A stretch of 58,330 nt of DNA, taken from positions 1 through 58,330 of the forward strand of contig NZ_JAHEIM010000010.1 in assembly GCF_024639375.1 (NCBI RefSeq), written 5' to 3'. A program made the translations under genes and the position numbers. The notes beneath the pieces were generated by a model, which was not told the DNA's origin, did not search any database, and was given only the letters and a program-made list of their open reading frames with translations. This document shows positions 26,453 to 36,887 of this stretch, one piece after another. The DNA comes from Rhodoluna sp. GTDB taxonomy: Bacteria; Actinomycetota; Actinomycetes; Actinomycetales; Microbacteriaceae. Each line of letters starts with the position of its first letter. The stretch's first letter is position 1.

Positions 26453-28026
26453 CCAGCGCAACATCAACCAATGCCCGCCCAGTTTTGGTGGTCGACTTTG
26501 GCGCACAGTATGCACAGTTGATTGCACGTCGTGTGCGTGAGGCTTCGGTTTACAGCGAGATCGTGCACCACAACATCACCGCATCCGAAGTTGCGGCAAA
26601 GAACCCATTGGCAATCATTCTTTCCGGTGGCCCGTCATCGGTTTATGAGCAGGGTTCACCAAAACTTGACCCGGCAATTTTGCAGCTCGGTGTTCCGGTA
26701 CTTGGCATTTGCTACGGTTTTCAAACTTTGGCCAACGCGCTTGGCGGCACTGTGGAGCCAACCGGCATTCGCGAATATGGCGCCACCGAACTAACCGTTA
26801 AAGCTGGCGGTGAAATTTTGGATGGCCAGCCGGCATCACAGATCTGCTGGATGTCACATGGTGACCAGGTAACCAAGGCTCCTGAAGGTTTCGAAGTTTT
26901 GGCAACCACCGAGATCACTCCAGTGGCAGCATTCGCTAACCACGAGAAAAAGATCTATGGCGTGCAGTGGCACCCAGAGGTTAAGCACTCTCAGTTTGGC
27001 CAAAATGTTTTGACCAACTTCTTGCACAACGCGGCAGGCATTCCTGCCGACTGGAACTCGGGCAACGTGATTGCCGAGCAAGTTGAAAAGATTCGTGCGC
27101 AGGTGGGCGACGCTCGTGTGATTTGTGGTTTGTCGGGTGGCGTTGACTCCGCTGTTGCAGCTGCATTGGTGCACAAGGCAGTTGGCGACCAATTGGTTTG
27201 CGTTTTTGTTAACCACGGATTGCTTCGCCAAGACGAAGCCGAGCAGGTAGAGCGTGACTACGTTGCAGCAACCGGCATCCGCTTGGTCACCGTGAACGTT
27301 GAAGAGAAGTTCTTGAATGCACTTGCTGGAGTAAGTGACCCAGAAACCAAGCGCAAGATTATTGGTCGCGAATTCATTCGCACCTTCGAAGAGGCGCAGG
27401 CTGCGCTTTATGAAGAGTCAAAGGCCGACGACCGCCCAATCAAGTTCTTGGTGCAGGGCACGCTTTACCCAGATGTTGTTGAATCTGGTGGTGGCGCAAC
27501 CGCTGGCATCAAGAGCCACCACAACGTTGGTGGATTGCCAGATGACATTGAGTTTGAACTGGTTGAACCGTTGCGCACTTTGTTTAAGGATGAAGTTCGT
27601 GCGATTGGTGCCGAGCTTGGTTTGCCTGCCGAGATCGTTCAGCGCCAGCCATTCCCAGGACCAGGCCTTGGCATTCGCATTGTTGGCGAAATCACAAAAG
27701 ATCGCCTAGACCTATTGCGCAAGGCAGATGCCATTGTGCGCGCCGAGCTGAGTGCCGCCGGCCTTGACGCTGAAATCTGGCAGTGCCCAGTTGTGTTGCT
27801 TGCCGATGTTCGTTCGGTTGGCGTGCAGGGCGATGGCCGCACCTATGGTCACCCAATCGTGTTGCGCCCGGTTTCATCCGAGGATGCAATGACCGCCGAC
27901 TGGACCCGTGTGCCTTACGACGTGCTTGCCAAGATTTCAAACCGCATCACCAATGAGGTTGAAGGCGTAAACCGCGTAGTGCTTGATGTGACTTCAAAGC
28001 CGCCTGGCACTATCGAGTGGGAATAA
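26449..28026 (+). CDS. guaA: GMP synthase (glutamine-hydrolysing)
   Basis: GuaA aminates XMP to GMP using glutamine and ATP. The 525-aa enzyme has the class I amidotransferase domain ([18 protein letters not shown]; nucleophile Cys in [11 protein letters not shown]; His-Glu in GVQWHPEV), the ATP pyrophosphatase P-loop ([19 protein letters not shown]) and the C-terminal dimerisation domain ([16 protein letters not shown] to [10 protein letters not shown]). It completes the pathway begun by guaB 2.3 kb upstream. Confidence 0.97.
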   Translation: MTSATSTNARPVLVVDFGAQYAQLIARRVREASVYSEIVHHNITASEVAAKNPLAIILSGGPSSVYEQGSPKLDPAILQLGVPVLGICYGFQTLANALGGTVEPTGIREYGATELTVKAGGEILDGQPASQICWMSHGDQVTKAPEGFEVLATTEITPVAAFANHEKKIYGVQWHPEVKHSQFGQNVLTNFLHNAAGIPADWNSGNVIAEQVEKIRAQVGDARVICGLSGGVDSAVAAALVHKAVGDQLVCVFVNHGLLRQDEAEQVERDYVAATGIRLVTVNVEEKFLNALAGVSDPETKRKIIGREFIRTFEEAQAALYEESKADDRPIKFLVQGTLYPDVVESGGGATAGIKSHHNVGGLPDDIEFELVEPLRTLFKDEVRAIGAELGLPAEIVQRQPFPGPGLGIRIVGEITKDRLDLLRKADAIVRAELSAAGLDAEIWQCPVVLLADVRSVGVQGDGRTYGHPIVLRPVSSEDAMTADWTRVPYDVLAKISNRITNEVEGVNRVVLDVTSKPPGTIEWE

Positions 28027-28030
28027 CGGA

Positions 28031-28888
28031 ATGACATTAGTCTTTGGGCACCGCGGCGCTTCTGGCTACCGCCCAGAGAACACACTCGAAGCATTCGAGT
28101 TGGCATTTGCGCAAGGCAGCGATGCAATTGAGTGCGACTTGGTGCCAACCAAAGATGGCCAACTAATCATTCGTCACGACAACTATTTATCGACGACTAC
28201 GGATGTTGCTTCGCGCCCAGAGTTTGCCGATCGCGCGCGCGAAGGTGTGGTTGGTTGGCAAGAGACTCGCGTTGATTGGTTCTGTGAAGACTTCACGCTT
28301 GCCGAGTTGAAGCAGCTTCGCGCCATTGAGCGCATGCCTGATTTGCGACCTGGCAGTGCAAAGTTTGATGGGCAATTTGAATTGCCATCGCTCACCGAAC
28401 TTTTGACCGCAGATTTTGCACGCGGCAAGCACCTGATTCTTGAAGTCAAACACGGTGCTTATTTTGCAGCTCGCGGTTTGCCGGTGGCTGCAAGTTTGGC
28501 TCGCACCCTAAACGAAATCGATTGGCGCGAACGCGGCATCACGTTGACCCTTGAAAGTTTTGACTTTAAGGTTCTCGAGCAAATGCAACGAGTGTGTGGC
28601 GCAATTGGTGACTACGTATTTTTGGTTGACACCTGGAGTGATCCGCAGCTCGATCACACCGCGCAAGTTTTTGACGGCATTAGTTTTAACGCGGTTTTGG
28701 TTTGGGATAACGACATGGTGGCCGAGTGCCACGCACGCGGACTCAAGGTCTTTGTTTGGACCGCGCGCGTTGAAGAAGCCGAAAATACCGTTGAGGGATA
28801 TCTGGCTCGATTTGTGCACACCGGGGCCGATGGAATTTTTGTTGACCAGCCGGATCTGCTGCGCGAACTTGTCGCAGGCTTGGCCTAG
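28031..28888 (+). CDS. Glycerophosphodiester phosphodiesterase
   Basis: This enzyme hydrolyses glycerophosphodiesters to glycerol-3-phosphate and an alcohol, recycling phospholipid head groups. The 285-aa product starts with the catalytic signature LVFGHRGASGYRPENTLEAFELAF (His, Arg, Glu), then AIECDLVPTKDGQLIIRHD with the metal-binding Glu-Asp and second His, and ends with VHTGADGIFVDQPDLL. There is no signal peptide, so it acts in the cytoplasm like UgpQ. Its TAG stop forms part of a TAGGCT box before pcrA. Confidence 0.93.
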   Translation: MTLVFGHRGASGYRPENTLEAFELAFAQGSDAIECDLVPTKDGQLIIRHDNYLSTTTDVASRPEFADRAREGVVGWQETRVDWFCEDFTLAELKQLRAIERMPDLRPGSAKFDGQFELPSLTELLTADFARGKHLILEVKHGAYFAARGLPVAASLARTLNEIDWRERGITLTLESFDFKVLEQMQRVCGAIGDYVFLVDTWSDPQLDHTAQVFDGISFNAVLVWDNDMVAECHARGLKVFVWTARVEEAENTVEGYLARFVHTGADGIFVDQPDLLRELVAGLA

Positions 28889-28900
28889 GCTTTCTTGGTT

Positions 28901-31183
28901 ATGAGTGAGTTAGATCTTTTTTCAGCCAGCGATCGCCTGGTAGAGGGGCTTAACCCTCAGCAGCGCGCAGCGGTTGAATACCGAGGCCCAGCCCTATTGA
29001 TTGTTGCCGGTGCTGGTTCGGGCAAGACCCGAGTGCTCACTCACCGCATTGCTCACCTGCTGGCCAACAAAGAAGCCTGGCCGTCACAAATTCTGGCAAT
29101 CACCTTTACCAATAAGGCAGCCGCCGAAATGCGTGAGCGTGTGCGTGCCCTGCTGGGCGATGCCGCAGATGGCATGTGGCTGAAAACCTTCCACTCCGCC
29201 TGTGTGCTTATTTTGCGCCGCGAAAGCGATCGCCTAGGCCACGATTCAAACTTCACCATCTATGACTCGGGCGATAGCCGCGCCATTCTGAAGCGACTCA
29301 TCAAAGAGACCGGCGCAGACATTCACAAGCTCACCCCGGCTGGTGTTGGTGCCGCAATTTCGAATGCCAAGAACGAGTTGGCCGATGCCGAAAGCTTTGC
29401 CCGCAACATTGATCAGAACGACCCGGCCGCTCGCGCAATCAGCGACATCTTTAGCCGCTATCAAGGTGAGCTGCGTCGCAATAATGCTTTCGACTTCGAC
29501 GACCTTATCGGCGAGACCGTGCACCTGTTTCGTGCTTTCCCCGAAGTAGCTGCACAATATCACCACAAGTTCAAGCACATTTTGGTTGACGAATATCAAG
29601 ACACCAACCATGCGCAGTACGCCCTGATTCGTGAACTGGCCAAAGATGCATCACTAACTGTGGTTGGTGACTCAGACCAGTCAATCTATGCATTCCGCGG
29701 TGCTGACATTCGCAACATCACCGAGTTTGAAAAAGACTTTCCAGGCGCCACCACAATTTTGCTTGAGCAGAACTATCGCTCGACACAAAACATTCTTTCT
29801 GCGGCAAACGCCGTTATTTCAAACAACTTTGATCGCCCTTCAAAAAACCTTTGGACTGCAGAAGGCGATGGCGAAAAGATTGTTGGTTACACCGGATACT
29901 CGGCACACGATGAAGCGCAATTTATTGCCGACGAAATCAACAAGCTTCACGGCCAAGCAATCGCTTATCGTGACATCGCGGTGATGTATCGCACCAACTC
30001 CCAGACGCGTGCACTTGAAGATATTTTCATTCGCTCGGCGCTGCCTTATCGAGTCGTCGGCGGCACAAAGTTTTATGAGCGTCAAGAAATCAAAGACGCC
30101 ATGGCCTACTTGGTTACTATTGCAAACACTAGGGATGACCTTGCCACTCGCCGCATTCTGAATGTGCCTAAGCGCGGCATTGGCGACGCAAGCGAAACCC
30201 AAATTGCTGGCTTTGCGCAGCGCAATGATCTGTCGGTTCGTCAGGTGCTTTCGCACGTTGCAGAACTTGGCTTTGGCCCAAAGATCACGGGGGCAATCAT
30301 CGCACTGGCTGCATTGCTTGACGAACTCGAAGCCATGATTGAGAGCCAGCCGGTTGACGTAATTTTGCGTGCCGTGCTTGAGCGCACCGGCTACATCGAA
30401 AGCCTGCGCAATTCTCGCGACCCGCAAGATGAAGCGCGCGTTGAAAACCTTGAGGAACTTGTTTCGGTGGCTCGTGAATTCCAACGCAATAATCCCGAGG
30501 GCCGTTTGCCTGACTTCTTGAATGAAGTGGCTCTGGTTGCCGCAGCTGACGAAATCGATGACGAATCGGGAACCGTCTCGCTCATGACCCTGCACACCGC
30601 CAAGGGTCTCGAATATGACGCAGTGTTCCTCACCGGCATCGAAGAGGGCTTGCTACCGCACCGCATGTCATTCATCACTCCGGGTGGCATGTCTGAAGAG
30701 CGTCGACTTTTCTACGTGGGCATCACCCGCGCTCGCAAATTCCTTTATCTGAGCCTGGCCATGATGCGCACCACCTTCGGCGACTCCGAAGCGGCTACGC
30801 CAAGTCGCTACCTGCAGGAAATCCCGGGTGAATTGATTGATTGGCGCGAATCTAGCGGCGGCCGTGGCCTGGCAACCAGCAGATACCGCAGTTCAATTGC
30901 CGAAGGCCTCGGATACGGCCAGGAGCGCGAGAGCTCGGGCGGTTATGGCGGCACCCCAAGTGCCAAGCCAAAGACCGAGTGGAAGGGCGCGATTAGCTCG
31001 GTGCGCAACAACGAAGGCTTGCAATTGGCTGTTGGTGACCACATCATGCATGCCGATTTTGGCAAGGGCAAGGTTATTGCCACCGCGGGTGAAGGTGCCC
31101 GTCAGACAGCAGAAATTCACTTTGGAAGTATCGGAATCAAGCGCTTACTGGTCAAAGTCGCTCCGATTGAAAAGGTAAACTAG
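28901..31183 (+). CDS. pcrA: UvrD/PcrA-family ATP-dependent DNA helicase
   Basis: A 760-aa SF1A 3'-5' helicase for nucleotide excision repair and replication restart. Motifs appear in order: Q-motif LNPQQRAAVEY, Walker A VAGAGSGKTRVLTHRI, AITFTNKAAAEMRERV, the DEYQDTN Walker B, VVGDSDQSIYAFRGAD, LEQNYRSTQNI, LMTLHTAKGLEYDAVF and EERRLFYVGITRA. The C-terminus ends in a Tudor-like domain (GDHIMHADFGKGKVIATAGEG), which in PcrA binds RNA polymerase. I choose ATG 28901; TAGGCT ends nine bases upstream. Confidence 0.95.
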   Translation: MSELDLFSASDRLVEGLNPQQRAAVEYRGPALLIVAGAGSGKTRVLTHRIAHLLANKEAWPSQILAITFTNKAAAEMRERVRALLGDAADGMWLKTFHSACVLILRRESDRLGHDSNFTIYDSGDSRAILKRLIKETGADIHKLTPAGVGAAISNAKNELADAESFARNIDQNDPAARAISDIFSRYQGELRRNNAFDFDDLIGETVHLFRAFPEVAAQYHHKFKHILVDEYQDTNHAQYALIRELAKDASLTVVGDSDQSIYAFRGADIRNITEFEKDFPGATTILLEQNYRSTQNILSAANAVISNNFDRPSKNLWTAEGDGEKIVGYTGYSAHDEAQFIADEINKLHGQAIAYRDIAVMYRTNSQTRALEDIFIRSALPYRVVGGTKFYERQEIKDAMAYLVTIANTRDDLATRRILNVPKRGIGDASETQIAGFAQRNDLSVRQVLSHVAELGFGPKITGAIIALAALLDELEAMIESQPVDVILRAVLERTGYIESLRNSRDPQDEARVENLEELVSVAREFQRNNPEGRLPDFLNEVALVAAADEIDDESGTVSLMTLHTAKGLEYDAVFLTGIEEGLLPHRMSFITPGGMSEERRLFYVGITRARKFLYLSLAMMRTTFGDSEAATPSRYLQEIPGELIDWRESSGGRGLATSRYRSSIAEGLGYGQERESSGGYGGTPSAKPKTEWKGAISSVRNNEGLQLAVGDHIMHADFGKGKVIATAGEGARQTAEIHFGSIGIKRLLVKVAPIEKVN
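31176..31181 (+). promoter_or_regulatory. Possible -10 box of the sucCD operon
   Basis: TAAACT overlaps the end of pcrA and lies 38 bases before the sucC GTG, which has its own weak Shine-Dalgarno (GAACGGA). This would give a short leader. No convincing -35 is visible. Confidence 0.3.
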
Positions 31184-31218
31184 ACCCGTCTTCAACCTCA
31201 TTTTGAACGGAAATCACA

Positions 31219-32376
31219 GTGGATTTATTTGAGTATCAGGCGCGCGACATGTTCGAGGCCTACGGCGTTCCAGTTCTGCAGGGCATCACAGCAGACACTC
31301 CAGAAGAGGTTGAGGCAGCAGCTGCCAAAATCGGTGGAGTTGTAGTTGTAAAGGCCCAGGTTAAAGCCGGTGGCCGCGGCAAGGCTGGCGGAGTAAAGGT
31401 GGCCAAGTCACCTGAAGAAGCCAAAGAGCTTTCAAAGAACATTTTTGGCCTAGACATCAAGGGTCACATTGTTAAGCGCGTAATGGTTGCCCAGGGTGCA
31501 GCCATCGACAAAGAGTTTTACTTCTCGGTTCTGCTAGACCGATCAAACCGCACCTTCCTTTCGCTTTGCAGCGTTGAGGGCGGCATGGAGATCGAGCAGC
31601 TAGCCGAAGAGCGCCCAGAAGCTTTGGCAAAGGTGCCAGTTTCGGCAACCAAGGGCATCAACCTAGAGACCGCTTTGAGCATCGCAAAGCAGGGTGGCTT
31701 CGATGACGAAACCGCAGCTAAGGTTGCTCCGGTTTTCGTAAAGCTTTACGACGTGTTCGTTAAAGAAGATGCAACTTTGGTTGAAGTTAACCCGTTGATT
31801 CTTAGCAAGGATGGCGACGTTATCGCACTAGACGGCAAGGTGTCTCTAGACGACAACGCCGAGTTCCGTCACGAGCGCGAATCAATGGAGCGCGACCAGC
31901 TTGACCCGCTAGAGGCGAAGGCCAAGGCAATGGATCTTAACTACGTGAAGCTTGACGGCGAAGTAGGCATCATCGGTAACGGTGCTGGTCTAGTTATGTC
32001 GACTCTTGACGTTGTGGCCTATGCCGGTGAAAAGCACGGTGGCGTGCGCCCAGCAAACTTCTTGGACATCGGTGGCGGTGCTTCTGCTGAGGTTATGGCC
32101 GCAGGTCTTGACGTAATTTTGAACGACCCACAGGTAAAGAGCGTTTTCGTAAACGTGTTCGGTGGAATCACCGCCTGTGACGCAGTTGCTAATGGAATTG
32201 TTGGCGCGCTAAAGACTCTTGGCGACACAGCAACCAAGCCACTTGTTGTTCGCCTAGATGGCAACAACGTTCTTGAGGGCCGCTACATTCTGAATGAGTT
32301 TGCCCACCCACTTGTAACCGTCGTAGACACCATGGATGAAGCAGCCGACAAAGCCGCCGAGTTCGCGAACCGCTAA
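31219..32376 (+). CDS. sucC: Succinyl-CoA synthetase, beta subunit (ADP/GDP-forming)
   Basis: SucC carries the ATP-grasp domain and the nucleotide site of succinate-CoA ligase, the substrate-level phosphorylation step of the TCA cycle. The 385-aa product begins [19 protein letters not shown], has [20 protein letters not shown] in the ATP-grasp fold, [21 protein letters not shown], and the power-helix region LVMSTLDVV with [10 protein letters not shown]. The start is GTG 31219. sucD follows after 24 bases. Confidence 0.97.
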   Translation: MDLFEYQARDMFEAYGVPVLQGITADTPEEVEAAAAKIGGVVVVKAQVKAGGRGKAGGVKVAKSPEEAKELSKNIFGLDIKGHIVKRVMVAQGAAIDKEFYFSVLLDRSNRTFLSLCSVEGGMEIEQLAEERPEALAKVPVSATKGINLETALSIAKQGGFDDETAAKVAPVFVKLYDVFVKEDATLVEVNPLILSKDGDVIALDGKVSLDDNAEFRHERESMERDQLDPLEAKAKAMDLNYVKLDGEVGIIGNGAGLVMSTLDVVAYAGEKHGGVRPANFLDIGGGASAEVMAAGLDVILNDPQVKSVFVNVFGGITACDAVANGIVGALKTLGDTATKPLVVRLDGNNVLEGRYILNEFAHPLVTVVDTMDEAADKAAEFANR

Positions 32377-32400
32377 GCCCCAGAAGGAACTTAAAAACAA

Positions 32401-33288
32401 ATGGCTATTTTTCTAGACGAGAACTCGCGAATTATCGTTCAGGGCATGACCGGCTCTGAAGGCATGAAGCACACCCGCCGCATGCTGCTTGGCGGCTCAA
32501 ACATTGTTGGTGGCGTGAACCCGCGCAAGGCCGGCGAAACCGTTGACGTTGAAGGCAAGCAGTTGCCAGTGTTCGGCACCGTTGCCGAGGCAATGAAGGC
32601 AACCGGCGCAAACGTAACCGTAATCTTTGTTCCACCTGCCTTTGCAAAAGCCGCGATGATCGAAGCGATTGATGCAGAGATTCCACTAGCGGTTGCAATC
32701 ACCGAGGGCATTCCAGTGCACGACTCAGCTGAGGCTTGGGCATACAACGTAGACAAGGGTCTAAAGACTCGTCTGATTGGCCCTAACTGCCCGGGAATCA
32801 TCTCTCCAGGAAAATCAAACGCAGGCATTACCCCAAGCGACATCACTGGTGCAGGCCCAATCGGTTTGGTTTCAAAGTCAGGAACCCTGACTTACCAAAT
32901 GATGTTTGAGCTTCGCGACATTGGCATGTCGACTGCAATCGGAATCGGTGGTGACCCAGTTATCGGCACCACACACATCGATGCACTAGCCGCTTTCCAG
33001 GCAGACCCAGAGACCAAGGCAATCGTTTTGATTGGTGAAATCGGTGGCGACTCAGAAGAGAAGGCTGCTGACTACATCAAGGCAAACGTGACCAAGCCGG
33101 TTGTTGCCTATGTTGCAGGTTTCACCGCACCTGAGGGCAAGACCATGGGTCACGCGGGTGCGATTGTTTCGGGCTCAGCTGGCACAGCGCAAGCAAAGAA
33201 AGAAGCTTTCGAAGCTGCTGGCGTAAAGGTTGGCAAGACTCCAAGCGAAACTGCTGCGCTTATGCGCGAAGTTTTCAAAAACCTCTAA
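32401..33288 (+). CDS. sucD: Succinyl-CoA synthetase, alpha subunit
   Basis: SucD binds CoA and is transiently phosphorylated on His. The 295-aa product has the CoA-binding N-terminal Rossmann domain ([28 protein letters not shown]) and the phospho-His in [24 protein letters not shown] near residue 245. GNCPGIISP-type [17 protein letters not shown] is present. Together with sdhA and sdhB at the other end of the window it covers succinyl-CoA to fumarate. Confidence 0.97.
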   Translation: MAIFLDENSRIIVQGMTGSEGMKHTRRMLLGGSNIVGGVNPRKAGETVDVEGKQLPVFGTVAEAMKATGANVTVIFVPPAFAKAAMIEAIDAEIPLAVAITEGIPVHDSAEAWAYNVDKGLKTRLIGPNCPGIISPGKSNAGITPSDITGAGPIGLVSKSGTLTYQMMFELRDIGMSTAIGIGGDPVIGTTHIDALAAFQADPETKAIVLIGEIGGDSEEKAADYIKANVTKPVVAYVAGFTAPEGKTMGHAGAIVSGSAGTAQAKKEAFEAAGVKVGKTPSETAALMREVFKNL

Positions 33289-33316
33289 GCAATTCGTTTA
33301 GGGGGAGTGCTGCGCT

Positions 33317-34579
33317 TTGAATCGTCGACTCACGTTTCTAATTTCTGCATTTGAAACTCTAATCATTGCGGCAATTGGCGTAGGTCTGACTCTCGCTCCA
33401 CTCACCATCGTTTGGTTATTTGAAAACGACGCAACCATTAATTGGCTGGTGCCGTTTCGTGCATCCGCCGACATCTGGTTGATGGCGCACGGCACTCGAT
33501 TGATGATTCCAGCAGGCTCTTTGCTCGGCACTGATTTTCCGCAATTTGTAATCAGCATGATTCCGCTGGCGTTCTCGGCGCTGATTGCATTTATGGCATT
33601 TAAGTTGGGCCGACGACTCACCACTGCTAGCGATCTTTGGATTGGTTGGCTCGGCTCTGGCTTGGTTTACGCCGCAATTTCATTTTTGCTAAGCACTGCC
33701 GCCTACACAAAAGGCGTATATCCAATTAACTGGCAGGGCACTTTCTTTCCACCAGTCTTCTTTTTGTTTTTCGTGATTCTCGGTTCACTAATTGGCAAGC
33801 AGGTTGCCCTTGGTGACGCCATTGGCTTGCCAGAACCTCGCGAACGAATTGCCTTTAGAAATTTTCTCGGTCGCCGATTCGATAATTTGCACTGGGCGGT
33901 TCGCGCAACATTGATTCCAGCACTGCGCGCCGGCACCGCTGTAACCGCAATCTTGGTTGGAACCTCGGCGATTTTGGTGGCAGTGATGATGGCACTCAAC
34001 TGGGTGCAAATGACTCGTCTCTATGAAGGCTTGCACGTAAGTGTGCTCGGCGGAATCATGGTGACCGTAGGTCAATTGGCAATTTTGCCGAACCTGATTA
34101 TTTTTGGAGCCAGCTGGCTCACCGGAGTTGGCTTCTCAATTGGCACTGGCTCGCTAATTAGTCCGCTTGGCACCGTGGTTGCGCCATTACCCGCTCTGCC
34201 AATCACCGCAGCGTTGCCTCAGGGTGAAATGCAATTCGCATTGGCTGCCGTTTTGGTACCGATGGTTGGTGCGTTCATCGCCACGATTGCTATTCGCCGT
34301 CACGCCGATCAAATTCGCTTTGAATTCGCCAGCGCTTGGGGGGCAGCATTTAGTTTGGGCATCGCCATCGGTTTGGTGGCCGCGCTTCAAATCGGCATAC
34401 TCGCGGGTTTGGCATCCGGGGGAATTGGCCCTGAACGACTGCAGCAAGTGGGAATCAACGCTGGGTTGCTAATGCTCGTGGTTTTTGCCGAGGTCACCCT
34501 GGTGGCCACCCTGGCTGCCTTCTATAGCGCGCGACCAGATAAGGCAGACCACCCGCTGCTGGCTGGCCGTCGCGGCTAA
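33317..34579 (+). CDS. DUF6350 polytopic membrane protein
   Basis: The 420-aa product is almost entirely hydrophobic, with about nine to ten membrane segments (e.g. LTFLISAFETLIIAAIGVGLTLAPLTIVW, WIGWLGSGLVYAAISFLL, ALAAVLVPMVGAFIATIAI). It matches the actinobacterial DUF6350 family, which characteristically sits between sucD and purN. No function is established. I take TTG 33317 as start, because GGGGGAG lies about ten bases upstream and the first helix follows directly. The TAA stop forms part of the purN -10 box. Confidence 0.8.
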   Translation: MNRRLTFLISAFETLIIAAIGVGLTLAPLTIVWLFENDATINWLVPFRASADIWLMAHGTRLMIPAGSLLGTDFPQFVISMIPLAFSALIAFMAFKLGRRLTTASDLWIGWLGSGLVYAAISFLLSTAAYTKGVYPINWQGTFFPPVFFLFFVILGSLIGKQVALGDAIGLPEPRERIAFRNFLGRRFDNLHWAVRATLIPALRAGTAVTAILVGTSAILVAVMMALNWVQMTRLYEGLHVSVLGGIMVTVGQLAILPNLIIFGASWLTGVGFSIGTGSLISPLGTVVAPLPALPITAALPQGEMQFALAAVLVPMVGAFIATIAIRRHADQIRFEFASAWGAAFSLGIAIGLVAALQIGILAGLASGGIGPERLQQVGINAGLLMLVVFAEVTLVATLAAFYSARPDKADHPLLAGRRG

Positions 34580-34582
34580 ACT
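34577..34582 (+). promoter_or_regulatory. -10 box for leaderless purN, overlapping the upstream stop codon
   Basis: TAAACT ends six bases before the purN ATG at 34589 and its TAA is the stop codon of the preceding gene. No Shine-Dalgarno sequence fits in between. Confidence 0.45.
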
Positions 34583-34588
34583 AGACCA

Positions 34589-35179
34589 ATGCTGTCGGTC
34601 GTAGTTCTAATTTCAGGTTCAGGTTCAAACCTCAACGCACTTCTTGAGGCAACTGAAAACCCACTGTTTGGCGCCAAGATTGTGGCCGTAGGCAGCGATA
34701 ACCCCGCCGATGGCCTTGCCCACGCAGAGCGCTTTGGGGTGCCAACTTTTGTAGTTTCACCTGGGTCATTTGACACCCGTGAAAACTGGGCAACCGTGCT
34801 GATGGCCAACATCAATCACTTCAAGCCAGACCTAATTGTGCTTGCCGGTTTCATGAGAATTTTGCCTAGCAATTTCGTTGGCGCTTATAGCCCGAACCTC
34901 ATCAACACCCACCCCTCTTTGCTGCCACAGTTTCCTGGTGGGCATGCAGTGCGCGATGCGCTTTATGCGGGTGCCAAAACTACCGGAGTTACTATCCACA
35001 TTGTTGACGAAGGTGTCGACACTGGGCCGCACATTGCCCAGCGCGAAGTTGAAGTGTTGCCAGACGACAACGAATTCGAACTGCACGAACGCATCAAGGT
35101 GCAAGAGCGTGAGCTTTTAATCAACACCGTTCGTGACATTGCGCAAAACAAAATCAATCTCGCTGCAATCAGCAAATAA
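34589..35179 (+). CDS. purN: Phosphoribosylglycinamide formyltransferase
   Basis: PurN formylates GAR with 10-formyltetrahydrofolate in purine synthesis. The 196-aa product has the N-terminal nucleotide-binding [17 protein letters not shown], catalytic Asn/His in [20 protein letters not shown], and [23 protein letters not shown] with the catalytic Asp. The cofactor is supplied by folD and glyA products encoded 8 kb away. purH follows 14 bases downstream. Confidence 0.96.
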   Translation: MLSVVVLISGSGSNLNALLEATENPLFGAKIVAVGSDNPADGLAHAERFGVPTFVVSPGSFDTRENWATVLMANINHFKPDLIVLAGFMRILPSNFVGAYSPNLINTHPSLLPQFPGGHAVRDALYAGAKTTGVTIHIVDEGVDTGPHIAQREVEVLPDDNEFELHERIKVQERELLINTVRDIAQNKINLAAISK

Positions 35180-35193
35180 CAGAAGAGGCAATC

Positions 35194-36846
35194 TTGGCCG
35201 CACACAACGACCACCGTCCAGCCGACTACCGTCACCGCGATCGTGTTGAAATTCAACGCGCACTACTTTCGGTTTCAGACAAAACTGGCTTGCTTGAGCT
35301 AGCTCAGGCGCTGCAAGCAGCAAACGTTGACATCGTTTCAACCGGTGGAACATTCAAAGCGCTGTCAGAGGCCGGCATTCCTGTGACCGAGGTTTCGCAG
35401 ATCACCGGTTTTCCAGAATCTTTGGATGGTCGCGTAAAGACCCTGCACCCAAGCATCCACGGGGGCCTGCTTGCTGACATGCGCTTGATTGCACACGAGA
35501 ACCAGCTTGCCGAACTAGGCATCGAAGCTTTTCAGCTTGTAGTTGTCAACCTTTACCCGTTTGTGCAGACAGTGCAGTCGGGAGCTAAGGGTGATGCAGT
35601 AGTTGAGCAGATTGACATCGGCGGCCCAGCAATGGTTCGCGCGTCAGCAAAAAACCACGCCAACGTAGCAATCGTGGTTGACCCATCAAAGTACGGCGAA
35701 ATTATTGCCGCCGTTGAGAACGGCGGCACCACACTTTCTCAGCGTCGCGAACTTGCTTTCGCTGCCTTCTCACACACTGCTCGCTACGACGCAGCCGTTG
35801 CCGGTTGGTTTGCCAAAGAACTTGAAACCGAGTGGAAGAAGGCTGCCGGGCAGACAGCTGACACCGAGAGCAAGAACCCAGGCTTCCCTGCAGACTTCGC
35901 GGTTTCTGCCGAACTCGCCAACGTGCTTCGCTATGGCGAAAACTCACACCAGGCGGCTGCGGTTTATCGCTCAATTGGCGAAGGTGCCGTTGCCGGCATC
36001 GCGCAAGCGCGTCAGTTTGGCGGCAAAGACATGTCATATAACAACTACGTGGATGCCGACGCGGCACTTCGCGCAGCCTATGACTTTGATGTGCCAGCAG
36101 TGGCCATCATCAAGCACGCGAACCCTTGTGGCATCGCGGTTGGCGATGCCAACACTCCAGATGTGATTGCCGATGCGCACGCTAAGGCGCACATGTGCGA
36201 CCCGGTTTCAGCATTCGGTGGCGTAATCGCTTCGAACCGCCCGGTCACCGTGACCATGGCCAAGCAGGTTGCCAGCATCTTTACCGAGGTAATCATCGCG
36301 CCTTCATACGAAATTGAGGCGCTGCAGATTTTGCTTGAAAAGAAGAACCTTCGCGTGCTCGAGTTGCCAGCCAACTACTCGCGCGAGGCTTTGGAATACA
36401 AGCAGATTTCAGGCGGCGTTTTGGTTCAGCAGTCGGATGAGTTCAGCAACTTCTCTTCTGCGGGCTGGAAGCTAGTGACTGGCACCAAGGCCGACCCTGC
36501 AACTCTGGCTGATCTTGAGTTTGCTTGGCGTGCCTGCCGCGCTGTGAAGTCAAACGGCATTCTGTTGGCTCGCGAAGGCGCATCGGTTGGTGTTGGCATG
36601 GGCCAGGTTAACCGCGTTGACTCTTGCCGTCTTGCCGTTGAGCGCGCTTCATCTCGCTCACGTGGTTCAGTAGCTGCCTCGGATGCATTCTTTCCGTTTG
36701 CCGATGGCTTGCAGATTCTGATTGACGCTGGCGTGAAGGCAGTAGTTCAGCCTGGCGGTTCAGTGCGTGATGAAGAAGTGATTGCGGCAGCCGAGGCAGC
36801 GGGCATCACCATGTACTTCACAGGTGAACGCCACTTCTTCCACTAA
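35194..36846 (+). CDS. purH: Bifunctional AICAR formyltransferase / IMP cyclohydrolase
   Basis: PurH carries out the last two steps to IMP. The 550-aa protein has an N-terminal MGS-like IMP cyclohydrolase domain ([19 protein letters not shown]-type start, [40 protein letters not shown]) and a C-terminal AICARFT domain with the catalytic [11 protein letters not shown] and [35 protein letters not shown]. The start is TTG 35194 with GAAGAGG upstream. It converges on the amylase gene with a 15-base gap. Confidence 0.96.
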   Translation: MAAHNDHRPADYRHRDRVEIQRALLSVSDKTGLLELAQALQAANVDIVSTGGTFKALSEAGIPVTEVSQITGFPESLDGRVKTLHPSIHGGLLADMRLIAHENQLAELGIEAFQLVVVNLYPFVQTVQSGAKGDAVVEQIDIGGPAMVRASAKNHANVAIVVDPSKYGEIIAAVENGGTTLSQRRELAFAAFSHTARYDAAVAGWFAKELETEWKKAAGQTADTESKNPGFPADFAVSAELANVLRYGENSHQAAAVYRSIGEGAVAGIAQARQFGGKDMSYNNYVDADAALRAAYDFDVPAVAIIKHANPCGIAVGDANTPDVIADAHAKAHMCDPVSAFGGVIASNRPVTVTMAKQVASIFTEVIIAPSYEIEALQILLEKKNLRVLELPANYSREALEYKQISGGVLVQQSDEFSNFSSAGWKLVTGTKADPATLADLEFAWRACRAVKSNGILLAREGASVGVGMGQVNRVDSCRLAVERASSRSRGSVAASDAFFPFADGLQILIDAGVKAVVQPGGSVRDEEVIAAAEAAGITMYFTGERHFFH

Positions 36847-36861
36847 ATCGCGCAAGTTCAG

Positions 36862-36887
36862 TTAGCGCACCTGCGCAGCAGCGCTAA
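36862..36887. other. Inverted repeat at the purH/amylase convergence
   Basis: TTAGCGC (36862-36868) is the perfect complement of GCGCTAA (36881-36887), spanning the last codons of the amylase gene between two convergent genes. No T-run follows on either strand, so it is at best a weak bidirectional terminator or an mRNA 3'-end stabiliser. Confidence 0.35.

Noticed and set aside
29840-30595. A 251-codon open frame on the minus strand inside pcrA
   Set aside because: It lies opposite conserved helicase motifs, has no ribosome-binding site and no recognisable family features. Long antisense frames are expected opposite this codon usage.
36862-36887. The TTAGCGC/GCGCTAA repeat as a strong terminator
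   Set aside because: No T-run follows on either strand and part of it is coding sequence, so I list it only as an inverted repeat.
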